Below are positions 29,773 through 39,706 of a stretch of DNA of 64,000 bases, piece by piece; the first letter of the stretch is position 1; every line of letters starts with the position of its first letter. The DNA is taken from the NCBI RefSeq assembly GCF_008843145.1, contig NZ_CP030265.1, forward strand, positions 3,588,501 through 3,652,500. The letters are read 5' to 3'. The notes below the pieces were generated by a model, which saw nothing but the letters and a program-made list of their open reading frames with translations, was not told the DNA's origin and searched no databases. Source of the DNA: Skermanella pratensis. Its GTDB lineage: Bacteria > Pseudomonadota > Alphaproteobacteria > Azospirillales > Azospirillaceae. A program made the translations under genes and the position numbers.

Positions 29773-30270
29773 GATCACGCACAGCGCGATCGCCGGGAAC
29801 CAGCCCAGCAGCGGAATGGGCGTCATCAGGACGACGCACAGGGCCACGCACAGCGCGCCGATCAGACGTTCGCCGAGGGGCGAGGTAAGCCATAGCATGC
29901 GCGGCCTGAGCACGCCTTCGAGCCGGCGCATCAACGGGATGAGCCTGTCGAGCATGCGCGCCGCCTGATCCCGCTTGATGCTGCCCCTGAGCAGCCCGCG
30001 CGGCAGCCAGACCGATTGCCTCCCGACCATCAGTTGGACCGACAGCAGCACGAGCGGAAGGTCGAACACGATCGCCATTCCGATCGGGAGCGGCAGCAGC
30101 GTCGGCAACGCCATCGCCAGCATGAATCCACCGAAGGCGCGGTGACGCAAGGCGTCCACGAGGTCGGCGAGGCTGACGCGCTCGGCCGGAAGGTTCTCCC
30201 GGAACTCGGTCAGGAGGTCGGTGATGCGGCGTGTGTCGCAGGCCGTTTCGGCACCGATAACGGCAGTCAT
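29632..30270 (-). CDS. exoD: ExoD-family exopolysaccharide synthesis protein
   Basis: 212-residue inner-membrane protein of the ExoD family. It has the characteristic SLADLVDALRHRAFGGFMLA region followed by LPTLLPLPIGMAIVFDLPLV, then three to four more hydrophobic segments. ExoD influences exopolysaccharide production and alkaline tolerance in rhizobia; the mechanism is unknown. Its last 141 bases are overlapped on the other strand by the hybrid kinase gene. A run of A/G before the ATG (AGGGAG-like on the complementary side) is not clear enough to call a ribosome site. Confidence 0.88.
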   Translation of the reverse strand: MTAVIGAETACDTRRITDLLTEFRENLPAERVSLADLVDALRHRAFGGFMLAMALPTLLPLPIGMAIVFDLPLVLLSVQLMVGRQSVWLPRGLLRGSIKRDQAARMLDRLIPLMRRLEGVLRPRMLWLTSPLGERLIGALCVALCVVLMTPIPLLGWFPAIALCVISLGLAERDGVMLMAGFGLSVATVFVSAAILAGVVQAGEALVPILGL

Positions 30271-30448
30271 GGGAGAGCAACCATCAACAAAAAAGGGAGC
30301 CCGCGGGCTTTACGCGGAGGACGTACGGGGTGGATGGCGTCCGACACCGTACCGGGCTTGAATCCGTACCGCCTACATAGGACAGTGTATGGGCCGCACA
30401 ATAGACGGGTCAAAACAGATCCGCCACTACCCAGGAGGAAACACACGG

Positions 30449-31021
30449 ATGCCACAGCCGGATCACCCGATGGCCCTGCCCGTACCCGACGCGGACACCC
30501 TGGACGACGATCTTCAGGCGTATTTCACCAAATGCGTGGACAAGCTCGGCCTGGTCCCGAACGTGCTGCGAGCCTACAGCGCGCGGCCGGAAAAGCTGCG
30601 TACATTCATCAAGCTTTACAACGAGCTGATGCTGGGCGGCAGCGGCCTGGACAAGCTGGAGCGGGAGATGATCGCGGTCGTCGTGTCCTCCGCCAACCGG
30701 TGCTACTATTGCCTGGTCGCCCACGGGCAGGCGGTGCGCAGGCTTTCGGGCGACCCCCAGCTGGGCGAGATGCTGGTGATGAACTATCGCGTGGCGCCGC
30801 TGCAAGGGCGCCACCGCGCCATGCTGGATTTCGCCTGGAAGCTCACCGTGACGCCGCATCTGATGGGCGAGGAGGATCGCCAGGCGCTACGCGACGCCGG
30901 CTTCGCCGAGGCCGACATCTTCGACATCGCCGACGTCGCCGGCTTCTACAACATGTCCAACCGGGTCGCTTCGGCAGTTGATATGATGCCCAACCCCGAG
31001 TACCACGGAATGGACCGGTAG
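30449..31021 (+). CDS. Peroxidase-related (AhpD-like, carboxymuconolactone decarboxylase family) enzyme
   Basis: 190 residues. The AhpD active-site pattern NRCYYCLVAHG places Cys85, Cys88 and His92, the redox pair and proton relay of alkylhydroperoxidase-type proteins. The C-terminal half contains the second helical repeat found in 'uncharacterised peroxidase-related' members of about 190 residues. AGGAGG at 30433-30438 lies ten bases upstream of the ATG, a strong ribosome site. It probably detoxifies peroxides in the cytoplasm; the reductant is unknown. Confidence 0.88.
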   Translation: MPQPDHPMALPVPDADTLDDDLQAYFTKCVDKLGLVPNVLRAYSARPEKLRTFIKLYNELMLGGSGLDKLEREMIAVVVSSANRCYYCLVAHGQAVRRLSGDPQLGEMLVMNYRVAPLQGRHRAMLDFAWKLTVTPHLMGEEDRQALRDAGFAEADIFDIADVAGFYNMSNRVASAVDMMPNPEYHGMDR

Positions 31022-31068
31022 GCCGTCCAACACTCGGGCAGCAGCCGGCACGGTCCAATTCGGGAGAC

Positions 31069-32829
31069 ATGATGTTCCGCTTCATCAAGGGCCTTTTCGC
31101 GCTGATCGGCCTGATCACCGTGCTGCTGGCCGCCGGCGGGGGCTATCTCGCCTATCGCGCCATCGAGCGGGAGGAGCCCGTTCCCGAGACCATCGTACTC
31201 GACCTGGACCTGGACCAGCCGCTGGCGGAGTACGTGCCCGACGACGCGCTTGCGGGCGCGCTGTTCGCGCGTACGGAAAGCCTGCGCGACATGGTCGACG
31301 CGCTCGACCGCGCGCGGAGCGACCCCAGGGTGAAGGGCGTCGTGGCGCGGCTCGGCGGAGACCGGATCGGTACGGGCAAGGTCCAGGAGCTGCGGGCAGC
31401 GATCCAGCGGTTCCGCGACAGCGGGCGCTTCGCGTTCGCGTTCGCCGAGACGTTCGGCGAACTGGGACCGGGCGACCGCGCGTACTATCTGGCCAGCGCG
31501 TTCGACCGGATCTGGCTTCAGCCCGTCGGGATGGTGGGTTTGACCGGCATCGGCGCCACGGTCCCGTTCGCCCGCGAAGCGCTGGACGAGCTGCGGGTCC
31601 AGCCCGAACTGCGGCACCGTGAAGAATACAAGAGCTTCATGAACACCTTCACCGAACGGGGCTTCACCGAACCGCACCGGGAGATGATGGAGGCCCTGGT
31701 CGGCGACCTGCACGAGCAGCTCGTCTCCGGCATCGCAAAGGGACGGGACATGGATCCCGCCAGCCTGCGCCAGCTGGTCGACCGGGGACCGTTCCTGGAC
31801 CGGGAAGCCCTGGAGGCGAAGCTGGTGGACCAACTGGGATATTTCGACGAGATCAGGGACGCCGCGCTGGACCGCGCAGGGGCCGGCGCCGAACTGGTCG
31901 AGGGCGGCGACTATCTGAACGCCGCCGGTCGACCCCATGAGGCCGGGCCGACGATCGCGCTGATCTACGGTACCGGCTCGATCCAGCGGGGAGAGAGCGG
32001 CGTCGATCCGCTGATGGGCGCGGCGTCGATGGGGTCGGACGACGTGGCCGGCGCCTTCGAGGAAGCAGCCGGCGATCCAAGGGTGCGAGCCATCCTCTTC
32101 CGGATCGACAGCGGCGGCGGTTCCGCCGTCGCGTCGGAGACGATCCGCCGGGCGCTGGTCAAGGCACGGGAAGCGGGCAAGCCCGTGGTCGTCTCCATGG
32201 GCGAGGCTGCGGCCTCGGGAGGCTACTGGATCGCCATGAACGCCGACCGGATCGTCGCGCAGCCCGGCACCCTGACCGGGTCCATCGGCGTCGTCGGCGG
32301 CAAGGTGGTGACATCAGGGCTCTGGGACAGGCTCGGCATCGACTGGGAGCAGGTGACCCGCGGCCGCAACGCCACCATGTGGTCTCCCCTGTCACCCTAT
32401 AGCGAGAGCGAATCCCAGCGGCTCGACACCCTGCTGGACGACATCTACGGCGCCTTCGTGCGGAACGTTGCCGAGGCGCGCAAGCTTCCGGCCACCGCCG
32501 TGCGGGACATCGCCAAGGGCCGTGTCTGGACAGGCTCCCAGGCCAAGGCGCTGGGCCTGGTCGACGAACTGGGAGACATGGACGCGGCGGTGGGCTTCGC
32601 CCGGGAGGCGGCCGGCATCGCCCGTGACGCCGGCGTGACGCTGCGGCTCTTCCCGGAACCGAAATCACCCTGGCGGCAGGCGCTCGACCTGGTCTCCGGA
32701 CGGTCGGAGGCGGCCGCGACATCGGCGGTGATGACGCGGCTGCAGCCGCTGCTTCGGGAACTCGCCCCTCTGGTCCGCGATCCGGCGGCGGAGACCCTGT
32801 CCATGCCGCCGACCGGCCTGCTCCGCTAA
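31069..32829 (+). CDS. sppA: Signal peptide peptidase SppA, 67K type
   Basis: 586-residue membrane-anchored serine protease that degrades cleaved signal peptides in the periplasm. One N-terminal helix (about 5-28) is followed by two Peptidase_S49 repeats. The catalytic dyad is split between repeats as in E. coli SppA: Lys188 (EEYKSFMNTF) and Ser383 (GEAAASGGYWIA). The DSGGGSAVASE motif (about 347-357) precedes the serine. Length is close to the E. coli type. Its stop codon overlaps, on the opposite strand, the stop of the next gene. Confidence 0.93.
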   Translation: MMFRFIKGLFALIGLITVLLAAGGGYLAYRAIEREEPVPETIVLDLDLDQPLAEYVPDDALAGALFARTESLRDMVDALDRARSDPRVKGVVARLGGDRIGTGKVQELRAAIQRFRDSGRFAFAFAETFGELGPGDRAYYLASAFDRIWLQPVGMVGLTGIGATVPFAREALDELRVQPELRHREEYKSFMNTFTERGFTEPHREMMEALVGDLHEQLVSGIAKGRDMDPASLRQLVDRGPFLDREALEAKLVDQLGYFDEIRDAALDRAGAGAELVEGGDYLNAAGRPHEAGPTIALIYGTGSIQRGESGVDPLMGAASMGSDDVAGAFEEAAGDPRVRAILFRIDSGGGSAVASETIRRALVKAREAGKPVVVSMGEAAASGGYWIAMNADRIVAQPGTLTGSIGVVGGKVVTSGLWDRLGIDWEQVTRGRNATMWSPLSPYSESESQRLDTLLDDIYGAFVRNVAEARKLPATAVRDIAKGRVWTGSQAKALGLVDELGDMDAAVGFAREAAGIARDAGVTLRLFPEPKSPWRQALDLVSGRSEAAATSAVMTRLQPLLRELAPLVRDPAAETLSMPPTGLLR

Positions 32830-34538
32830 CCCGAGCCGAGAGGCGCGAGCCGGCACAGGAATGTCGGCTCGGGTGGGCGGACGCTCGACTCCACCTTGGC
32901 GCAGCTGGCGTCCTGGATGGCGAAGCCGAAGGACCGAAACGTCGACTCCACGCCCTGTCCGCGCCGGTCACGGCGGAACATGCCGAAAACCGGCCCTTCG
33001 TGCCCCGAAACGATCGCCGCCGCCTGGCGGGTGAAGGGATTGCCGGCGCGGTAGACATAGTCGAAGCCGTCGAGCCGGATGAAGCGATTCGATGGATCGA
33101 AGGCTGGGATGAAGTGCGCGTCGGCGCTGCGCCCCGCCATCAGGATCACGGCGTCCCGCAGGCCGCGGTACTGCGTGGGTACCGAAGCTCCGACGAACGG
33201 GTCGTCGCCCCAGTCCCTGCGGGCGAAGTCCGCCTTGCTGGTGGTCATCACCAGGAGCAGACAGCACGCACCCGTGGCATACACGCCGGCGCGGGTGCCG
33301 AACAGCGCTACCAGCATCACGCAGAGCAGCAGCGGCACCAGCATTTCCAGCGGCACCGCGTAGCGGTAGATCGAGAACAGGACCAGCCAGCCGGCATAGC
33401 CGACCAGCGCCGTCCACAACAGCATCCGGGCGTTAGGCCCGGTGAAGGTCCCCCCGTTCAACCGCCAACGGACCATGCGGTTCGTCAAGGCGGCGGCGAG
33501 CAGGGCGATCGCCACGGCGAAGGCCGCCAGAAGCCGGAAGTCCCGCCAGGGCGCTTCGGAGATCCGATCGCCGTCGAAACTGAAGAGGACGGGATAGACC
33601 AGGTATTCCAGCACGTCCGCCGGAAGGTAGCGCAGGTCCCGACCTTCCCCCGCGCCGGCGAAGGGCGATTCGAACAGGCGGTTGAAGAACGGGAAAAAGG
33701 GATTGCCGAACTCGGCTTGCATCCGCGCCATCCAGAAGCCCGCCGACAGCATCAGGCCCATTCCCGCAGCGGCTCCGGCCGCGACGCAGGCCAGCATCCG
33801 GTCGCGAACCCGGCCGGCTGCCGCCAGGGGAGCCGCGACGATCGCGAGCACAAAGGGCGCCAAGGTCAGCTTCAACCCCAAGCCGATCCCGACCACCAGC
33901 CCGGCGCAAGCCGGACGCAGCAGTTTCGGCGCCCGCGGGACGCCGGCGGCGGGCCTGGCCAGGAGGATCAGGAGCGCCCCCAGGAAGAACAGGCTGGCGA
34001 TCAGGTCGTGATGCCAGGACCCCAGCGTGCCCATGGCCGCCGCCGTTCCGAAGCCGGCGACCGCCAGGAAGCCCGGCAGCAGGTTGGGCATCGCGGCAAA
34101 TCCCCTCACCCGCGGTCCGAGCACGAGGCGGGCGCAGTGGAACAGCATGATCACGTTGACGCCATGGATGGCGCCGAGGATGAACCCGACGGCACGCGCC
34201 GGCAATGCTTCCACCCCGGCATAGAAGGCGATGTCGAGCGCCGGGTTGAGGAAGGTATGGAAGACCGCGGGCACGATGTCGTAGCCCAGTCGGTCGTTCA
34301 GGAAGGCATAGCCGTTGTAATAATGATAGTGGAGCAGGTCCCAGGCCATGCTCTTGCCCATGTGCAGGGACAGGAGCCCGGAGCCCAGGGGCGTCAGCCA
34401 GACGAACACCGGAATGGCGGCATTGAAGTACCGGAGGAGTGCCAAGCCATCGCTCTTGCCGCGGTTGGTCCCGCTTGTGGTCGTTTGTGCCGTCATGGAG
34501 GTTTCCGGTTTGCTGGCGCTGATTCGATGGCGCGTCAT
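32826..34538 (-). CDS. Polytopic membrane protein, GT-C glycosyltransferase-like
   Basis: 570 residues with about eleven hydrophobic helices. An early luminal-type loop contains MGKSMAWDLLHYHYYNGYAF, whose acidic residue after helix 1 is reminiscent of the Asp found in GT-C glycosyltransferases using lipid-linked sugars. A soluble C-terminal domain of about 110 residues follows the last helix. No family name is certain. Met at 34496 (MTAQTTTSG) is a plausible shorter start; neither has a clear ribosome site. It may take part in polysaccharide or glycolipid assembly, an inference from topology only. Confidence 0.65.
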   Translation of the reverse strand: MTRHRISASKPETSMTAQTTTSGTNRGKSDGLALLRYFNAAIPVFVWLTPLGSGLLSLHMGKSMAWDLLHYHYYNGYAFLNDRLGYDIVPAVFHTFLNPALDIAFYAGVEALPARAVGFILGAIHGVNVIMLFHCARLVLGPRVRGFAAMPNLLPGFLAVAGFGTAAAMGTLGSWHHDLIASLFFLGALLILLARPAAGVPRAPKLLRPACAGLVVGIGLGLKLTLAPFVLAIVAAPLAAAGRVRDRMLACVAAGAAAGMGLMLSAGFWMARMQAEFGNPFFPFFNRLFESPFAGAGEGRDLRYLPADVLEYLVYPVLFSFDGDRISEAPWRDFRLLAAFAVAIALLAAALTNRMVRWRLNGGTFTGPNARMLLWTALVGYAGWLVLFSIYRYAVPLEMLVPLLLCVMLVALFGTRAGVYATGACCLLLVMTTSKADFARRDWGDDPFVGASVPTQYRGLRDAVILMAGRSADAHFIPAFDPSNRFIRLDGFDYVYRAGNPFTRQAAAIVSGHEGPVFGMFRRDRRGQGVESTFRSFGFAIQDASCAKVESSVRPPEPTFLCRLAPLGSG

Positions 34539-34552
34539 TTACCGGCAAGGGA

Positions 34553-35347
34553 TCAGGGGTCGGCCGTGTTCATTCTGTGACGCGCCTCTTTCAAGCGGGG
34601 TGACCCGTCAGCCTTCCCGAACACCCCGACGAGGAATTCCCGGTTTCCTTCCGGTCCCAGGATCGGGCTTTCGGCAATGCCCAGGAGGCGCCATCCGGGT
34701 AACCCGGACAGCCAAGCGGAGACGTTATCGCAGACTTCGGTGTGGAGTACGGGATCGCGCACCACTCCCCCCTTGCCCACCCGGCCCTTGCCCACCTCGA
34801 ACTGGGGCTTGATCAGCGCCACCAGCCTGGCGCCCGGCCGCGTCAGGGCGAGCGGCGCGGGAAGCACCGTCATCAGGCTGATGAAGCTGGCGTCGCAGAC
34901 TACCAGATCGACCGGATCGGGGATTTCCGCCGCTGTCAGATGGCGCGCGTTGGTCCGTTCCAGAACCACGACGCGCGGGTCCTGCCGCAGCTTCCAGGCA
35001 AGCTGTCCATGCCCGACATCGACCGCATAGACCTTGGCGGCTCCACGGGACAGCAGGACGTCGGTGAAGCCACCGGTCGAGGCGCCGACATCGAGGCAGG
35101 CCAGCCCCTCCACGTCGATGGCGAAACGGTCCAGCCCCTCGACCAGCTTCAGCCCGCCGCGCGATACCCAGGGATGATCCTGTCCCTTGACCGAGAGGGG
35201 GGCATCGGCCATCAGCATCTGGCCCGCCTTGTCGATGCGTAGCGTGTCGGTATAGACAAGGCCCGCCATGATCAGCGCCTGTGCCTTCGACCGGCTTTCG
35301 ACGAGGCCGCGTTCGACCAGCAGATTGTCCACGCGCAAGCGCGTCAT
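34553..35347 (-). CDS. tlyA: TlyA family rRNA methyltransferase/putative hemolysin
   Basis: 264 residues: an N-terminal S4 RNA-binding domain (RVDNLLVERGLVESRSKAQ) and an FtsJ-like SAM methyltransferase with LDVGASTGGFTDVLL, and the KPQFEVG motif typical of TlyA. TlyA 2'-O-methylates rRNA (C1409/C1920 in mycobacteria). The start at 35347 gives the standard N-terminus. In related bacteria it commonly follows dxs directly; here a 1.1-kb spacer separates them. Confidence 0.92.
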   Translation of the reverse strand: MTRLRVDNLLVERGLVESRSKAQALIMAGLVYTDTLRIDKAGQMLMADAPLSVKGQDHPWVSRGGLKLVEGLDRFAIDVEGLACLDVGASTGGFTDVLLSRGAAKVYAVDVGHGQLAWKLRQDPRVVVLERTNARHLTAAEIPDPVDLVVCDASFISLMTVLPAPLALTRPGARLVALIKPQFEVGKGRVGKGGVVRDPVLHTEVCDNVSAWLSGLPGWRLLGIAESPILGPEGNREFLVGVFGKADGSPRLKEARHRMNTADP

Positions 35348-35797
35348 GTCCGGATTTTCCTTTTTAACCAGCAAGAGCACCGGAACCAGCGCGTGACGCC
35401 GTACCAACATCAAACCTTGGATGCATATGTCTCTGCCTGTCTTCCCGGTAAAGGGCAAAGCCACCATACGGAGAAGTGTGTAAAAGGCCAAAGATCACGC
35501 GGTGCAGAAAGCGGGAAGCAGCCATGCCGCATACGACATGAAGGCTGCGCTTCCCCAACCCAGTGCCGTCGTTAGGTTGTCCGTGACCAGAGCGGATAGC
35601 GCGCACCATCAACCATACGAACAGATGCGCTGCTCTAACGATAAGGTCAGAACTTGCGCATGTCCGGATTGCAGAACCGTATCCGAACTGACGATAAAGA
35701 GAACCGCCGTTGGTAGAGACCAGCCGAAATCCAATCGCAATACCTGCCGCGACAGTGTATGCGTTGCCGAAAATCCAATAATGCGAAAAGCATAGTC

Positions 35798-35824
35798 TTC
35801 CTAGTATTCCTAGTAGTCCTAGTA
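35798..35824. repeat. 9-bp tandem repeat, three copies
   Basis: Units TTCCTAGTA, TTCCTAGTA and GTCCTAGTA follow one another directly, with a partial fourth (GTCCT). It lies in the gene-free spacer and has no visible coding role. Confidence 0.8.
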
Positions 35825-36121
35825 GTCCTGAACAGTGGTGTCGATGAACTGTCCGCTGAGTGAAAATGCGAGGGCCAATCAGCCGAATCCGGCATATCCG
35901 ATCAGACCACCGAGGGCGACTCTGTTGGCTCCGGTCGACCAGCCAAGTACTGACAAGAAGGCTCCGGCTTCCTGCGTCCCATACACTTGGCAGAGTGGAA
36001 GATGAGGCGCTTAACACGGCAACGTATCGAAGCGACGTGCAGCCGCTGGTCGTGCCTTGGCTTTCCTATGCCATCCCAGTGCCCAAATCCACCACCGACG
36101 AAGCTCGGACACTGCTAGAGC

Positions 36122-36310
36122 TGTGCCCGATCAGGTCGATCCGCCCAGAGCAACCGAACCGATGCGTTGGGCCATGGGCACAACCTACGATCGACGGCCC
36201 GTATCACCTCCGCCCTGCATCGAACCGTAGGTTGGGCCCATGGCCTAACGCAACGCGGCGAGTGGAACGGCAGGCCGCGTGGACCGGAGCGGTTCAACCT
36301 GATCGGACAC
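36122..36310. repeat. MITE-like composite inverted-repeat element
   Basis: Outer imperfect inverted repeats of 24 bp (36122-36145 TGTGCCCGATCAGGTCGATC... against 36287-36310) enclose an inner palindrome (36164-36191 with about 36225-36252) built on GTAGGTTGGGCC/GGCCCAACCTAC-type arms. A CTAG occurs at 36115-36118, just outside the left arm. No transposase is encoded, so it would be mobilised, if at all, in trans. Confidence 0.6.
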
Positions 36311-36477
36311 CACCCTAACCTTGATTTTCTCCAACCGCTTGCCGCCCGTTCCCGGAGATGCCCGGATGGTCGATCAATCAAGTTCGGGGCATCGGCAGGG
36401 TCCGTCGCCCGATACGGTAAACCATGCCCCGTCACCGTTTTTCCCAGTGTAATCCCGAGCGAATCCAGCCAGACAGA

Positions 36478-38415
36478 TTACGCCCGCGCGATGCCGTGGC
36501 CGGGAAGTACGACCCCATCGACGCCCATCGCGTTCAGCGCGGTCGCGACGATGTGACGGGCGGCAAGGCCGGCCTCCTCGTACTGCTTCGCCGGATTGTC
36601 ATGGTCCAGGAACCGGTCGGGCAGCACCATCGACCGGATCTTCAGCCCATGGTCCAGCAGCCCGGCGCCGGCCAGGAAATGCAGGACGAAGCTGCCGAAC
36701 CCGCCGACCGAGCCCTCCTCGATGGTGATCACCACCTCGTGCGAGGCGACGATCCGCCGGATCAGATCCTCGTCCAGAGGCTTGGCGAAGCGCGCATCCA
36801 CGACGGTGGTGGACAGGCCGCGGGCGGCCAGATCCTGGGCGGCGACCATGCATTCCTGGAGGCGGGCGCCGAAGCTGAGCAGCGCAACCTTGCTGCCCTC
36901 CTGGACCACGCGCCCCTTGCCGATCTCCAACACCCTGCCCCGCTCCGGCATGTCGCGGCCGACGCCTTCGCCGCGGGGATAGCGGAAGGCGCTGGGCCGG
37001 TCGTCGATCGCCGCGGCGGTCGCGACCATGTCCATCAGCTCGACCTCGTCCGAAGCGGCCATCAGCACCATGTTCGGCAGGCAACCGAGATAGGCGATGT
37101 CGAACGACCCGGCATGGGTGGCGCCGTCCGCGCCGACCAGCCCGGCGCGGTCGATCGCGAAGCGGACCGGCAAGCACTGCAGCGCCACGTCATGGACAAC
37201 CTGGTCGTAGCCGCGCTGCAGGAAGGTCGAATAGATCGCGGCGAAGGGTTTGTAGCCCTCGGTCGCCAACCCGGCGCAGAAGGTAACCGCGTGCTGCTCG
37301 GCAATGCCGACGTCGAACAGGCGGTCGGGGAAGCGCTTGTCGAACAGGTCGAGCCCGGTGCCGGACGGCATCGCGGCGGTCACCGCGACGATCTTGTCGT
37401 CGACCTCCGCTTCCTTGATCAGCGCCTGGGCGAAGACGCGGGTGTATGTGGGCGCGTTGGACTTGGCCTTGGCCTGGGCGCCGGTCACGACGTCGAACTT
37501 GGAGACGGCGTGGAGCTTGTCGGCCGAAGCCTCCGCCGGTGCGAAGCCCTTGCCCTTCTGGGTCACCACATGGACCAGGACCGGTCCCGTGTCCTCGGTG
37601 TCGCGCAGGTTCTGCAGCACCGGAAGCAGGTGGTCCAGGTTGTGGCCGTCGATCGGGCCCACATAGTAGAAGCCCATCTCCTCGAACAGGGTGCCGCCGG
37701 TCACCATGCCGCGGGCGTACTCCTCCGCCCGCCGAGCCGCCTGCTTGAGCGGCCGGGGGAAATGCTCCGCGATGTCCTTGGCGAGGTGGCGCAGGCTCAG
37801 GTACGGCTTGGACGAGATCAGCCGCGACAGGTAGGCGCTCATGGCGCCGACCGGCGGGGCGATCGACATGTCGTTGTCGTTGAGGATGACGATCAGCCGG
37901 GACTTGTCATCGCTGCCGGCGTTGTTCATCGCCTCGTAGGCCATGCCGGCGCTCATGGCGCCGTCGCCGATCACGCAGATCACGTGGTTGCGCTTGCCGG
38001 ACAGCCGGTTCGCGACCGCCATGCCGTACCCGGCCGAGATCGAGGTCGAGCTGTGGGCGGTACCGAACGGGTCGTACTCGCTCTCCGACCGCTTGGTGAA
38101 GCCGGACAGTCCTCCCCCCTGGCGCAGCGTGCGGATACGGTCGCGCCGCCCGGTCAGGATCTTGTGCGGATAGGCCTGGTGGCCGACATCCCAGATCAGC
38201 CGGTCGTCCGGCGTGTCGAAGACATGGTGGAGGGCCACCGTCAACTCGACCACGCCCAGGCCGGCGCCGAGATGGCCGCCGGTCACCGAAACCGCGTCGA
38301 TCGTCTCCGTCCGCAGTTCGTCCGCCAGTTGCCGGAGCTGGTCGGGCTTGAACTTGCGGATCTGGGCCGGAACGGTGCAGCGATCGAGCATCGGGGTCTT
38401 GCTGGGTGCGGTCAA
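36478..38415 (-). CDS. dxs: 1-Deoxy-D-xylulose-5-phosphate synthase
   Basis: 645-residue thiamine-diphosphate enzyme condensing pyruvate and glyceraldehyde 3-phosphate, first step of the MEP isoprenoid pathway. Transketolase-like order: [20 protein letters not shown] near the N-terminus, the ThDP motif [18 protein letters not shown], the [15 protein letters not shown] pyrimidine-binding segment, and a C-terminal domain. It begins 29 bases after ispA ends, so the pair likely forms one transcription unit feeding and using isoprenoid precursors. Length is normal. Confidence 0.96.
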   Translation of the reverse strand: MTAPSKTPMLDRCTVPAQIRKFKPDQLRQLADELRTETIDAVSVTGGHLGAGLGVVELTVALHHVFDTPDDRLIWDVGHQAYPHKILTGRRDRIRTLRQGGGLSGFTKRSESEYDPFGTAHSSTSISAGYGMAVANRLSGKRNHVICVIGDGAMSAGMAYEAMNNAGSDDKSRLIVILNDNDMSIAPPVGAMSAYLSRLISSKPYLSLRHLAKDIAEHFPRPLKQAARRAEEYARGMVTGGTLFEEMGFYYVGPIDGHNLDHLLPVLQNLRDTEDTGPVLVHVVTQKGKGFAPAEASADKLHAVSKFDVVTGAQAKAKSNAPTYTRVFAQALIKEAEVDDKIVAVTAAMPSGTGLDLFDKRFPDRLFDVGIAEQHAVTFCAGLATEGYKPFAAIYSTFLQRGYDQVVHDVALQCLPVRFAIDRAGLVGADGATHAGSFDIAYLGCLPNMVLMAASDEVELMDMVATAAAIDDRPSAFRYPRGEGVGRDMPERGRVLEIGKGRVVQEGSKVALLSFGARLQECMVAAQDLAARGLSTTVVDARFAKPLDEDLIRRIVASHEVVITIEEGSVGGFGSFVLHFLAGAGLLDHGLKIRSMVLPDRFLDHDNPAKQYEEAGLAARHIVATALNAMGVDGVVLPGHGIARA

Positions 38416-38443
38416 TACAACCTCCTCTGGTCAGGCGCGCCGC

Positions 38444-39334
38444 TCAATGACGCCGCTCAACGACATAGGTTGCGACAGATTTCAGGATATCCGCCCTGCC
38501 GTCGAAAACCTCGAGATGACGGGCGGCCTGGTCGGCCAGCAGGCGCGCTTGGTCGCGCGCCCGCTCGACTCCCAGGATCGAGACAAAGGTCGCCTTGCCG
38601 GCAGCCGCGTCCTGGCGCGCCGGCTTGCCTGTGACGGACGGGTCGCCGTCGATGTCGAGCAGATCGTCGGCGATCTGGAAAGCAAGGCCCAGATCGTGGG
38701 CGTAATTTTGCAGTGCATGCATCTGGGGCGGCGACGCGCGCCCCAGGATGGCGCCGGCGCAGCACGAGAAAGCGATCATCTCGCCGGTCTTCAGCCGCTG
38801 CAACCGGGTCGTGGCCCCCATGTCGAACCGCGTCGTCTCCGCGATCAGGTCGAGCATCTGGCCGCCGACCATGCCGTGCATGCCGGCCGCCTTGGCCAGC
38901 GCCGCCACCAGCGAGCAGCGGACCTTGGGGTCCTCGTGCGTCGCCGGGTCGGCCAGCACCTCGAACGCGAGGGTCAGCAGGGCATCGCCGGCCAGGATGG
39001 CGGTCGCGTCGTCGAAGCGCTTGTGGACGGTGGGGCGGCCGCGCCGCAGGTCCGAATTGTCCATCGCCGGCAGGTCGTCGTGGACCAGCGAATAGCAGTG
39101 GACGAATTCCACGGCCGCCGCCACGCGCACCGCGCAGTCGCGGGCGACGCCGAACAGCCCGGCGCTGGTCATGACCAGGAAGGGCCGCAGCCGCTTGCCG
39201 CCACCCAGGCATGCGTAGCGCATCGCCTCGAACAGCTTGGCTTCGGTGGTGTCGGACATCGGCAGGAGATGGTCGATTTCCTGTTCGACCAGCTCGGCCG
39301 CTTCGCCCATGGCGGAGGAGAGCTCGTTCACCAC
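38444..39334 (-). CDS. ispA: Farnesyl diphosphate synthase (short-chain polyprenyl synthase)
   Basis: 296-residue all-helical prenyltransferase extending DMAPP with IPP to farnesyl diphosphate. First aspartate-rich motif SLVHDDLPAMDNSDLRRG, second QIADDLLDIDGD; GGKRLRPFLV binds diphosphate. The GTG start shares one base with the xseB stop, indicating translational coupling; a downstream Met (MGEAAELVEQ) is an alternative start nearer to the usual N-terminus. Confidence 0.94.
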   Translation of the reverse strand: MVNELSSAMGEAAELVEQEIDHLLPMSDTTEAKLFEAMRYACLGGGKRLRPFLVMTSAGLFGVARDCAVRVAAAVEFVHCYSLVHDDLPAMDNSDLRRGRPTVHKRFDDATAILAGDALLTLAFEVLADPATHEDPKVRCSLVAALAKAAGMHGMVGGQMLDLIAETTRFDMGATTRLQRLKTGEMIAFSCCAGAILGRASPPQMHALQNYAHDLGLAFQIADDLLDIDGDPSVTGKPARQDAAAGKATFVSILGVERARDQARLLADQAARHLEVFDGRADILKSVATYVVERRH

Positions 39335-39588
39335 TATTCGATCCGCGCGGGTTCTGCGCCGATCGAACCGTCGGCGGCCACGGTGATCCGGTCGACCTTC
39401 GCCTGGGCTTCGCGAAGCTTGGCCTCGCAGTGGCGGCGAAGCGCCGTGCCGCGCTCGTAGGACGAGATCGCGTCGTCGAGCTTGGCGCGGCCCTCCTCGA
39501 GCTGGCGCACGATACGCTCCAGCTCGCCCAGGGCGTCTTCGAAACTCAGCGCTGCGACATCGGGGGGTATTGCGGGGTCAGCCATCAT
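39334..39588 (-). CDS. xseB: Exodeoxyribonuclease VII small subunit
   Basis: 84 residues. The helical-hairpin motif SFEDALGELERIVRQLEEGR and ALRRHCEAKLREAQAKVD are characteristic of XseB, which assembles in several copies on the XseA large subunit to degrade single-stranded DNA. The stop overlaps the ispA start; the xseB-ispA-dxs order is a widely conserved bacterial cluster. Confidence 0.94.
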   Translation of the reverse strand: MMADPAIPPDVAALSFEDALGELERIVRQLEEGRAKLDDAISSYERGTALRRHCEAKLREAQAKVDRITVAADGSIGAEPARIE

Positions 39589-39706
39589 CCTACCGTCACC
39601 AGGGTACCTTGGCGACTTTAGGGCTGTCGCCGGCCTGTCCGCAAGTCCGGCTTGGCTGCCGGACTGCGAAGGCGGACCGATCCCCCTGACGTGGGAGTCC
39701 GGCGGA

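Larger units (their letters stand above)
35348..36477. other. 1.1-kb gene-free spacer of lower G+C between dxs and tlyA
   Basis: No frame here shows a recognisable domain or the strong third-position G/C bias of neighbouring genes. Base composition is visibly lower in G+C. It holds a 9-bp triplicate repeat (35798-35824) and a composite inverted-repeat element (36122-36310). I read it as an insertion or remnant of mobile DNA placed in an otherwise conserved gene pair. The tlyA promoter probably lies near its left end. Confidence 0.55.

Noticed and set aside
30297-30310. Palindrome AGCCCGCGGGCT upstream of exoD considered as operator or terminator
   Set aside because: Short self-complementary GC run without T-tract; too common in such DNA to claim function.
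35364-36017. 217-codon minus-strand frame in the gene-free spacer
   Set aside because: No motif, no third-position G/C bias, and it crosses the 9-bp repeat; more likely chance openness in lower-G+C DNA.
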